Below, piece by piece: positions 31,887 to 41,470 of a stretch of DNA of 64,000 nucleotides (positions are counted from its first letter, which is position 1; each line of letters starts with the position of its first letter). The notes below the pieces were generated by a model, which did not search any database, was not told the DNA's origin, and worked only from the letters and a program-made list of their open reading frames with translations. The translations under genes and the position numbers were made by a program. The stretch comes from Hemerocallis citrina (taxonomy: Eukaryota > Streptophyta > Magnoliopsida > Asparagales > Asphodelaceae): positions 140,386,461 to 140,450,460 of the forward strand of contig CM030361.1 of the NCBI GenBank assembly GCA_017893485.1, read 5' to 3'.

Positions 31887-33622
31887 ATGCCTCCCAGAAA
31901 GTCAGATCAAGAGGGTCCAACAGAGGACCCAACCCTGATCAGCAGCAAGAAGTTCCCGTCCAGCCTACCCAACAGCAGGGGCAACTTCCTCCTCTGGCGG
32001 AAGACCTGCTCCAACAGGACCTTCCTCCTCCAAATCAGCCACCCCCGAAGGGTCCTAACCCTCAGAAACAGCCTCTTCACCAAGAACACGTCTCCATCCA
32101 CAACGCCTCTACGGACTCTATGGCCTCCCATCATCCCCGAGCCTCTGGTCGCCATAATACCGCCCACAACCGCCAGAAAGATGATGACCTTCGCCACCAT
32201 CTGGATGAGAAGCGGGCCCGAGAGGGAACCTCCCGCCAACACCGTCCGGACGAGCGGTACCCTCACCACCAGGAGTATAGGAGGTCCCCTAACCGAAGGC
32301 GGAAAGAATCCCCCAAGCACTACCGAAGAAGGCCACACTCCCCTACAGGTCGGCAACAGTCCAGGAACAATGAGGCACCCATCACACGTGCCGAGTTCCA
32401 GCAGTTCCAAGCGACCATCCTACAAACTCTCAACCTCCGTCCCAACACCAATCCACCGAAGGTTCCATCTCCTCCCCCAGTCCGAAGCCCTCGCCGACGG
32501 TCCCCCTCTCCTCGTCCTACTCCTAGCAACTCCCGGCGTACCCCAAGTCCTCGTCGCTCTCGAAGTTACCATCGCCGTAGCCCTCGCTCTCCCTCGTACG
32601 AAGACGAGTCTAGAGGCTCGGCTGATTACCGTCGGAGGGATGACACCATGTACCGCCGTCTTCATGAAGTGGAGAGGCGCCTGGGTCAGATAGACCGAGA
32701 AGAGGAGCTTAGGGGGAGGACCCTACGTCCTAGCCGACCCCCTTTCTCCCGAACCATAGTGGATGCACCTGTGCCGTTCGGTTTCAAACCTCCCCAGTTC
32801 GAGACTTACACTGGGGAGACCGACCCCGTTGATCACATCGAAAGCTTCAAAACCTTGATGCTCCTCCATCAAGCTTCCGATGCCCTCCTCTGCAAAACCT
32901 TTCCCGCAACTCTTAAAGGCCCAGCTCGAGAATGGTACTCTCGCCTTGCCCCCTCCTCAATATTCTCCTTCGAGCAGTTCGAGACCCTTTTCATCACCCA
33001 TTTCGTAAGCAGCCGTAGAGCTGAAAAGACCAGCATCTCACTATTGCACCTCCACCAGAAGAAGGGGGAGAAATTGAGAGATTATGTGAAGAGGTTCACA
33101 GCAGAAGCCAGATCCATAGCATCCCTTGACCAGTCGGTCGCTACGGCAGCATTTCAATCTAATGTCCTCAATTCCAACCTCCGCTCCTCCCTCGCCAAGA
33201 AGCCTCCACAGAACTTTTTCGACCTACTCCTTCGCAGTGAAAAGTATATCCGGGCCGAAGAGGCCGAGCAGCGACCCAACTGGGAGGGGTCTTCCTCCGG
33301 GTTTAAGAGAAAGGGAACAGAAGAGGAAGGAGCTAAGAAGCTCCAAAAGGATAATGCCGGCCAGCACCAACCTCCCCCTAGATTCGAGAAGTTCACTCCC
33401 CTCACCACTAATGTCTCAACCATTCTCATGGAAGTCGAAAAGGAAGAGATAATACCTCCTGCTCCGAGGATGAATACCCCCGCCAAGAGGAGGGACAAAG
33501 AAAAATGGTGCCGTTATCACCGGGACCACGGGCATGACACCAACGATTGTCATGCCCTAAAGAACGAGATAGAAGCCCTTATCCAGAGGGGGCAGCTGAC
33601 CAGGTTTGTAAGAAAGGACTGA
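31887..33622 (+). pseudogene. Tat gag
   Basis: The likely start is ATG at 31887 (MPPRKSDQEG); a single-base frameshift near 31914 is needed to enter the long frame, open to the TGA at 33620. The N-terminal third is Pro/Gln- then Arg/Ser-rich (RRRSPSPRPTPSNSRRTPSP). The capsid-like retrotransposon gag domain spans about 32770-33270 (FKPPQFETYTGETDPVDHIE, ATLKGPAREWYSRL, KKGEKLRDYVKRF). A CHHC-type knuckle follows (WCRYHRDHGHDTNDCHALK) near 33500. Gag would form the virus-like particle. It shares a frame with pol beyond the stop. Confidence 0.9.
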
Positions 33623-35359
33623 GCCGAACTTCCTCCTCCGCCTCGGGGGGCTAACAAGCGTCCGGAACGAGAAGAGACGCCAGACTTTGAGGAAGAGCGA
33701 GTCCTCCACCTCATCCATGGGGGTCCAATGGGGGGCTCCTCGAACTCCTCTCGGAAGGCATTTATAAGAGAAGTCAACTTGGTCCGAACCACCCCTCCTC
33801 CCAAAGGCCTCGGAGTGCCTGTCACGTTCTCGGACGAAGATCTTGAAGGAGTTCGCACCCCACATTGTGACGCACTCGTCATTAGCCTCCACATGGCAAA
33901 CTTTAAAGTGGAGAGAATACTTGTGGACAACGGCAGCTCCGTCAACATCCTCTTCCTTGCCGCTTTTAAAGGCCTGAAGCTCTCCCGAGATAGACTCAAA
34001 CCTGCCGGCTACACGCTCCATGGGTTCACGGGAGTGCCAGTGACTATCGAGGGGGTAATTACCCTCGACGTAACCGCAGGCAAAACTCCTACTACCCGGA
34101 CGGAGTCGATGGACTTCATGGTCGTAGATGTCCCAGCAGCCTACAATGTCATTTTGGGTCGACCCGGCCTGGCCACCCTTGAAGCCGTCCCTTCTGCCTA
34201 CCACCTCAAAATGAAATTTCCCACTCGGGCCGGAGTAGGAGAAGTAAGGGGCAATCAGGAGCAGGCCCGCAAGTGCTATATGACCTCTACCCGCGGACCC
34301 GTCCTCTCCTTAGAAACTCTGGAAATCCCCCAAGATGCTGCTCGACCAACGTCCGAGCCGGTGGACGAATTGGAGGAAGTGATCTTCTCTGAGCAGGAGC
34401 CAGCCTGCAAGTTCTTTGTCAGCAAGACCCTCTCGTCAGGCCTACACTCCGACATTGTACAATGCATCCGAAAGAACCAAGACCTCTTCGCTTGGTCAGC
34501 TGCAGATATGCCCGGTATCTCCGAAGAGCTCTTAGTCCACCGCCTAAGCGTTGATCCGGGGTCCAAACCGGTTCAGCAGAAGAGGCGCAAGTTCGCCCCC
34601 GAGCGCCAGCTGGCTATTAAAGAGGAGGTAGACAAGCTCTTGAAGGCCCGGTTCATACAGGAGGTGAACTATCCTGAGTGGTTATCGAATGTAGTAATGG
34701 TGAAGAAGTCCAACGGGACTTGGAGGATTTGTATTGATTTCACCGACCTCAACAAAGCTTGCCCCAAGGACCCATTCCCTCTTCCGAGCATTGACACCCT
34801 GATCGATGCAACTTCGGGACATGAGCTCCTCAGCTTCATGGACGCCTTTTCAGGCTACAATCAGATCCGGATGTTCCCCCCGGATATCCCGAAGACGTCG
34901 TTTGTGACCGACCAAGGCCTCTATTGCAACAGAGTCATGCCGTTCGGCCTCAAGAATGCAGGTGCGACATACCAACGCCTCGTCAACAAGGTTTTCCAGG
35001 CCCAGATCGGGCAGAACATGGAAGTGTACGTTGACGACATGCTCGTGAAAAGCATTCGAGGCGTTGATCATGTGACCGACCTCCAAGAAGCATTTGACGT
35101 TTTGAGAAAGCACAATATGAGACTCAACCCGAACAAGTGTGCGTTCGGCATCTCATCGGGGAAGTTCCTAGGCTTCGTGGTTAGCCAACGAGGAATTGAA
35201 GCAAACCCGGAGAAGATCAAGGCCATATTGGACATGGCCCCTTCTAGAAATGTTAAAGAAGTTCAAAGATTAACAGGCCGCCTCGCCTCCATAGGGCGCT
35301 TTCTCTCAAAGTCCGGGGAAAAATGCCTCCCCTTCTTCAAGGCCCTCCGGGGGGCTTAA
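33623..35359 (+). pseudogene. Tat protease and reverse transcriptase
   Basis: In frame with gag after the TGA at 33620-33622. Protease: ILVDNGSSVNILF, with the active D-N-G-S at 33926. RT: WLSNVVMVKKSNGTWRICID, FTDLNKACPKDPFPLPSID, SFMDAFSGYNQIRM, MPFGLKNAGATYQRLVN and the catalytic YVDD box at 35027-35038. The domain looks intact, including the thumb (FLGFVVSQRGIEANPEKIKA). The frame ends in TAA at 35357, directly before GFEWG, where the family continues without a stop. Confidence 0.95.
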
Positions 35360-36429
35360 GGTTTCGAATGGGGACAACAGCAACAGGAGTCCTTTGACCA
35401 GCTCAAGGCATACCTCGTCAATCCTCCTCTCCTCAGCAAATCGATCCCTGGCGAACCCCTTTACCTCTACCTGGCAGCCTCCGAGCAGACCCTCAGTGCA
35501 GTCTTAGTGAGGGAAGAAGACCGGGCTCAGAAGCCCATCTACTATGTCAGCAAAGTGCTTCGGGACGCCGAGCTCCGGTACCCGAAGATTGAGAAAATGG
35601 CCTATGCCCTGGTGATGGCCGCGAGAAAGCTTCGCCTGTACTTTCAGTCCCATTCGGTGGTCGTTCTTACCGACCAGCCGCTGAAACAGGTTCTTCACAA
35701 GCCCGAGACTTCGGGTCGCCTTATGAAATGGTCGATCGAGCTGAGCCAACACGATATAACTTATCAGCCTCGGACCGCGATCAAGGCTCAGGCACTAGCC
35801 GAATTCATAGTTGAGAGTACTATCCCCGAGTCCAGCCAAACAGTGAAGGGACCTCCCGTCTGGTTGGTCTATGTTGACGGATCCTCTTGCAACGAGGGAA
35901 GCGGGGCAGGGGTCATCCTGGCAGGCCCAGATGACTTTATCCTCCAATACTCCCTCCGTATAAACTTCAAAGCCTCGAACAACGAAGCTGAATACGAGGC
36001 GCTCATAGCCGGCCTTGGGATGGCCCGAAATGCAGGGGCACAATGCCTGCGGATCTTCAGCGACTCTCAATTGGTCGTCAATCAGGTCCTCGGCGAGTAT
36101 GAAGCCCGCGATGACAGGATGGTTAAATACTTGGCTAAAGTCAAAGCCTCATGGCACTGTTTGAGGAGGCCCTCATCCAAAGGATCCCTAGAGAAGAAAA
36201 TGCTCAGGCCGACGCCCTATCCAAGTTAGCCTCCTCTTCCATTCAAGGCCTCGAACAGACTGTGTTGATAGAAGTCCTCCTGAAGCCGAGCATAGAGGAC
36301 GATACGCTCGACTCCGTTGAAACATTGCCTGTCCTCCTCGAAGACAATTGGATGAAACCCCTCGTCGAATTTTTAAGGGACGGACTCCTTCCCGAGGATC
36401 CGAAGGAAGCACGAAAAGTAAGAACCTGA
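35360..36429 (+). pseudogene. Tat RNase H and second (archaeal-like) RNase H
   Basis: First RNase H: YVSKVLRDAELRYPKIEKMA, LTDQPLKQVLHKPETSGRL. Second: WLVYVDGSSCNEGSGAGVIL, FKASNNEAEYEALIAGLGMA, RIFSDSQLVVNQVLGEYEA, with the D-E-D acid residues (DGSS, NEAEYEA, SDSQ). Such a duplicate RNase H is a hallmark of Tat elements. A one-base frameshift near 36150 shifts to a frame with IQRIPREENAQADALSKLAS. That frame ends in TGA at 36427, in a position where CGA (Arg) would be expected. Confidence 0.9.
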
Positions 36430-37614
36430 GCCGAGCTTTACACACTAATCGAAGGCATCCTGTACAAATGCTCCTTCACCCAGGTGGATGGTCGGCCCTA
36501 CCTGAGGTGCCTCTCCCCCGAGCAGGCCGACTACGCCCTGCAAGAACTCCATGAGGGCATCGGTGGAGCCCATTCTGGCTCCAGAGCCCTGGCGCGCAAA
36601 GTGTTGAACTACGGGTATTTCTGGCCCACTCTCCTACGGGACGCCGAACGACACGTTCGGCAATGCAGCTCCTGTCAGAAGCACTCCGACATCCGATGCC
36701 TTCCGCAAGCACCACTCACTTCCCTATCAAGTCCGATCCCCTTCGCGATGTGGGGGATGGATTTACTAGGGCCGTTTCCGCCAGCCCCCGGACAGCTCAA
36801 GTTCCTAGTCGTGGCAGTCGACTATTTTTCGAAATGGATAGAGGCCGAACCACTGGCCACGATCACCGAAAACAAGGTTGTTCAATTCTTCTGGAAGAGC
36901 GTGATCTGCCGATTCGGCGTCCCTAGGGTCCTAATTATGGACAATGGAACGCAATTCACGGGAGCTGCCTTCCGAGCTTTATGTGAAGACCTTGCCATAC
37001 AACACCGATTCTCCTCCGTCTCCCATCCTCAGTCGAATGGCCAGGCCGAGAATGCCAACCGACAGATCCTTTCAGGCATTAAGAAGAGGTTAGACAAGTG
37101 TTCCAAAGGCTTGTGGGTCGATCAGCTGCCTAACGTGCTCTGGAATTACCGCACCACCAAGCGAACCCCAACAGGTGAGAGCCCATTCAATCTCACCTAC
37201 GGGTCCGAAGCCATCATCCCCCTAGAAGTCGGGTTACCCTCTTCTCGCCTGATAGCTTATGAAGAAGAAAAGAACGCTAAGGAGCTCAGAGCAAGTCTAG
37301 ATCTGATAGATGAAATCCGAGAGAGAGCTGCCATACGCCAGCAAACTTACTGAAGAAGGATCGAGCTAGCATACAACAAAAGAGTCCGCCCAACGGACCT
37401 CAGAGAAGGGGACCTGGTCCTCCGAAAGTTGGCCATCTCGTTCCCTAGTCAGAAAAGCAAATTGGCCCCGAACTGGGAGGGTCCTTACAAGATTTCTAAA
37501 GAAATCTACCCCGACACATACAGACTAGAAGATCTCGAAGGCAGGGAAATTCCCAGGACTTGGAATGCCGACCATCTCTTAAAATACCAAGAGAGAGCAA
37601 CAACGCCTCTCTAA
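36430..37614 (+). pseudogene. Tat integrase
   Basis: H2C2 finger at about 36570-36680 (GGAHSGSRALARKVL, CSSCQKHSD); catalytic core with WGMDLLGPFP (Asp), LIMDNGTQFTGAAF (Asp), HPQSNGQAENANRQ (Glu). A TGA at 37351 interrupts the tail (again CGA is expected); the frame goes on with YNKRVRPTDLREGDLVLRK and NWEGPYKISKEIYPDTYRLE, the gypsy C-terminal module, to the stop at 37612-37614. No chromodomain is seen, as usual in Tat. Confidence 0.95.
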
Positions 37615-37791
37615 GTAATTCGAGATGTCGAACCATTCCTTTCCTATTACTTGTAGTAATTTTCTTTTATTTTTCATTGTAATAACGGCTAGCAACTTTA
37701 GAAGCAGCCGATCATTGGATATTAATAAATAAAGTTTTTTCATATTTTTGCTACTATTACATCTCTCTGCCTTTAACTCTTTAATCTCACG

Positions 37792-38645
37792 ATGGTTCGG
37801 AGTCCAACACTCGGCTCGACTCTACTTCCCTGGCTCGCCCATAGGCGAGCCAGAAGTAGATCGCCGTTCGGAATTGCTCCCACAGCCGTTGAATGGTTCG
37901 GAGTCCAACACTTGGCTCGATTCTACTTCGCAGGTTCGCTTCTAAGCGAACTAGAAGTAGTTCGCTATTCGGAATTGCTCCCACAGTCGACAAACTAATC
38001 TCACGATGGTTCGGAGTCCAACACTCGGCTCGACTCTACTTGCCTGGCTCGCCCATAGGCGAGCCAGAAGTAGATCGCCGTTCGGAATTGCTCCCACAGC
38101 CGTTGAATGGTTCGGAGTCCAACACTTGGCTCGATTCTACTTCGCAGGTTCGCTTCTAAGCGAACTAGAAGTAGTTCGCCATTCGGAATTGCTCCCACAG
38201 CCGACAAACTAATCTCACGATGGTTCGGAGTCCAACACTCGGCTCGACTCTACTTTCCTGGCTCGCCCATAGGCGACCCAGAAGCAGATCGCCGTTCGGA
38301 ATTGCTCCCACAGCCGTTGAATGGTTCGGAGTCCAACACTTGGCTCGATTCTACTTCGCAGGTTCGCTTCTAAGCGAACTAGAAGTAGTTCGCCATTCGG
38401 AATTGCTCCCACAGCCGTCGAACTATTTCACCGATGGTTCGGAGTCCAATACTTGGTTCGATTCTACTTCGCAAGTTCACTCCTAAGCGAACTAGAGGTA
38501 GTTCGCCATTCGGAATTGCTCCCACAACCGTCGAACTATTTTACAGATGGTTCGGAATCCCGTGCTTGGCTCGACCTTACCTCGCACGTTCGCTCCTAAG
38601 CGAGCTAAAGGTAGTTCGCCCATGGTTCGGAGCTACGGCTCTGAC
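37792..38645. repeat. Tandem hairpin array, 101/113-bp units
   Basis: ATGGTTCGGA starts at 37792, 37893, 38006, 38107, 38220, 38321, 38434, 38547: spacings 101, 113, 101, 113, 101, 113, 113. So two unit types form a 214-bp higher-order repeat (three times), then longer units. Each unit has a strong hairpin; in the first (37821-37860) TCTACTT and CTGGCTCGCC pair with GGCGAGCCAG and AAGTAGA around CATA. A diverged unit recurs at about 39756-39860. Confidence 0.95.
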
Positions 38646-38799
38646 AACCCCCCAACTCGCTCGACGCTAAACGCTGAGCGATGGGTGATTCGAACCAACC
38701 TTCAGCCAGGATTGCTTCGGCCATCGAGCTGTATGTCCACCGCCGACCTGCACCAAGCAAGAACCTACCCTCAAAAGAAAGTTTAGATTAAGGTTTTAG

Positions 38800-39200
38800 G
38801 GGACCTCCGCCTCGTTTTCGGACTTTGGTCATCACCTCATCCACCATGATCTCCCCTGATCCTGACACCCGCATCGGAGCCGTCAAAGTCAGGAGAAGAT
38901 CATGGTGGAAGAGCGACCACCTATCCTCCCGAAGCAACCTCCCCTCGATTCCGGACTCTGGTCACCACCTCTTCTACCGCGATCTCCCCCGATCCTGACC
39001 TCCACATCGGAGTCGTCAGAATCGGGAGAAGATCATGGTTGAAGAATGGCGACCCATCCTCCTGAAGAATCTTTCCCTCCGGTCCGGACTACGGTCGCCA
39101 ACACTTCTGCCTTGTCCACCCCCGACCCTGACACCTACATCGAGGCCGTCAGGAACGGGAGAAGAACAAGGCAGTAGTGTGACCACCCTTCCGAACCTCT
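38800..39200. repeat. Three imperfect repeats of about 130 bp
   Basis: Units begin near 38805, 38935 and 39060 with CCTC[CG]-TTCGGAC-TGGTC and contain CCCGATCCTGAC...CATCGGAG and a GGGAGAAGATCATGG block. Within a unit CCACCATGATCTCC pairs with GGAGAAGATCATGGTGG, so each can fold. Confidence 0.8.
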
Positions 39201-39910
39201 CGAGATGAAAATTTTTCACAAAGCTGGCATCCGCCCAAGGGCAGACACCATCGATGCCACTAGAGTTCAAGACTGCAATGACTGAAAATGCAAGGGGGGT
39301 GTGGTACTTATAGCCCTCCCCCAAGAGTGTCATTATGAACCTCGGGAGCCCAACAGCCACGCCTAGGGAATTGAAGCACGCAAGACTGTCATTATGTCCG
39401 TTGGGAGCGGAAACGCCACGTATTTATTAGAGGGCCCCACCTTTGACGCCCTCGGGAAGGTGGAACACCCCCGCAGATCCTGGAGCATCATTTAATGATG
39501 TTGGAAGACTGCCTCCTCTTTTTCAGGACGACGCTCGAGCGACCGAGCGTCCGCACTCCAAATCGGGGAGTGCTTCGGAATATGCCGAGCGAGATTCGGG
39601 ACCCCGGCCAGAGCATGCCGGCCGAAGCGAGCACTTCCCTCGCGGTTCATTTCAAGCCCACCTTGGCTAACACAATTACAACAAAAGACAGTTCAAGACG
39701 GCATAGCAAAATTAAGCAAGCCAAAAGCGGTTCACCCCCGGTGAACTAACCCAACGACGGTTCGGAGCCCGACACCTGGCTCGATCATACTTCGCATGAT
39801 CGCTTCTGAGCAGGCTAGAAGTAGTTCGCCATTTGGGATCGCTCCCATAACTGCCGAACCACTCTAGCAACAATCCGGGGCCCGGCACTTGCGCTTTGAC
39901 GCACTTTGAG

Positions 39911-40121
39911 AGCACACAAGTTGGCCGAACACTCACCTCACCGATCGACAAACAAGCAAGCAGCCGGCTTAAAAGCCTCGGCGCAGCAAACAACAGTCAC
40001 GATAGTAAAGAGCACACAAGTTGGCCGAACACTCACCTCACCGATCGACAAACAAGCAAGCAGCCGGCTTAAAAGCCTCGGCGCAGCAAACAACAGTCAC
40101 GATAGTAAAGAGCACACAAGT
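39911..40121. repeat. Exact 100-bp tandem duplication
   Basis: AGCACACAAGTTGGCCGAAC starts at 39911 and 40011, and AGCACACAAGTT again at 40111. The two full units look identical base for base, which suggests a very recent duplication or an assembly effect. Confidence 0.95.
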
Positions 40122-40269
40122 TCGGCAACAACATTTTATTGATGGATTGGATGCTATACAAAGACGGACACAACGAGATTACAAGTCGTTAAAAAGAAGG
40201 TTACAATGCCGACTTATTACACTTGGCTAAAAAAGAAAAAATACACAAAAGCTCCCAGAAGTGACGTCT

Positions 40270-41187
40270 TCAGCGCTTTTTCGGAGCCGGAGCGTTCCGC
40301 TTCAAAGACACTCGAGAGTGACGACGCTTGTCTCCAGAACGCGACCCCAAGCCAGCAAATTGGGACGTATCCTCGGCGCTGCTTCTAGTAGCCACTCCGA
40401 CGGATGCTCCGCTCGACGAAATTGCTACCGAGCTCTGCGCGTCCCCCGGACTAGGATGGCCGATGCGCTGACGAGTCGCCATTTCGTAGAAGGTAATGCC
40501 CCGATCACTCTCCGCGCGAGTGCACGAGGTGCTCCGGACATTGATGGGTCCCGAATGCGGCTCGAGACGAGCCACTTCCGCCTCCAACTCCGAGATCCGG
40601 TCACGCAACGAGTCGTCTTTGACGTTAACTTCGAAATGAGGAGGTATCGCAGAGTCCGGCATGCCTGATCGACTGGCTATGAGGTGCCGAAGATGAGTGA
40701 CTTCGATACTTTTGTCCACCGTCGCTCTCTTCAGCGCTTCGACCTCGGCTGTCAACTGGACCCGATCGGTCGTCAACTTGGCCACTTCTGCCGATAGCCC
40801 CTCACCTTCCGTCCGAAGCTTCGACTCCACGGATTGCAGATGCCGGATCTCAGAAAGCAGGTCGTCTCTCTCAGCTGTTATTTTGGACAGGTTATGACGA
40901 ATGCATTGAATCCGAAGCTCAATACTGAAAGCAGTTGGCAAATATTCACCTTCTCCTTTGGGAGTCAGTTCGGCAATTCTGCTTTCCAAACGACGAATCT
41001 TGATATCTCGCCGGCCGAGGACGAGCTGGAGGTGGTTCCGCTCGCTTTCGGCTCGGCGCAGTCCGAGCTCGACTTCGTAAAGCCGCTCTCGGCATCTCGC
41101 CAGGCACAACCTCGTCACCCCCAAGCCAGCCTCGGCTCGAGCTTCCTCATCCGAACGGGCAGGCTCGACGTCTTGAGCAACCACCAT
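40270..41187 (-). CDS. Antisense coiled-coil ORF in the Tat element
   Basis: The minus-strand frame is open from 41277; the first good ATG, just after an acceptor-like TTTTCAG, is at 41187 (MVVAQDVEPARSDEEARAEA). It encodes about 305 residues: a long heptad-rich segment (LYEVELGLRRAESERNHLQL, VAKLTTDRVQLTAEVEALK, RISELEAEVARLEP), then a Ser-rich, basic tail ending in APKKR. It is downstream of and on the same strand as the three-exon gene at 43581-41471, so it may be a second gene or an alternative last exon. No catalytic domain is seen. Confidence 0.55.
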   Translation of the reverse strand: MVVAQDVEPARSDEEARAEAGLGVTRLCLARCRERLYEVELGLRRAESERNHLQLVLGRRDIKIRRLESRIAELTPKGEGEYLPTAFSIELRIQCIRHNLSKITAERDDLLSEIRHLQSVESKLRTEGEGLSAEVAKLTTDRVQLTAEVEALKRATVDKSIEVTHLRHLIASRSGMPDSAIPPHFEVNVKDDSLRDRISELEAEVARLEPHSGPINVRSTSCTRAESDRGITFYEMATRQRIGHPSPGDAQSSVAISSSGASVGVATRSSAEDTSQFAGLGSRSGDKRRHSRVSLKRNAPAPKKR

Positions 41188-41470
41188 GAGCTGAAAAGAG
41201 ATCGAAGTAATCAGCAAAAAGTTCGAACACTGCCGGAGTATCACACTTGAGAAACTTTCGAAACAAGAGACTTTCAAAACAAAAAGAGAGTATTTGACTA
41301 AAGGGGCAGGGGGGGGGGAGGCGAAGATCCGAACATCAACACTTCAGAAAATTTTCTTTTCATTCATTTCAAAAAGGCAGCGGTGGCCAGTCCGCTATTA
41401 GGCGTTACAATGGATGAAAAGAAAAGCAAAAGACAAAAAAGAAAACAAGACAAGAAAATGAGGAGCGGAG

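Noticed and set aside
31866..32693. 275-codon frame overlapping gag
   Set aside because: Only its first ten codons after the ATG at 31887 are gag; beyond the frameshift the neighbouring frame carries the gag domains.
37787..38786. Many 65-92-codon frames on both strands
   Set aside because: Products of the 101/113-bp hairpin array; same peptide repeated with the unit.
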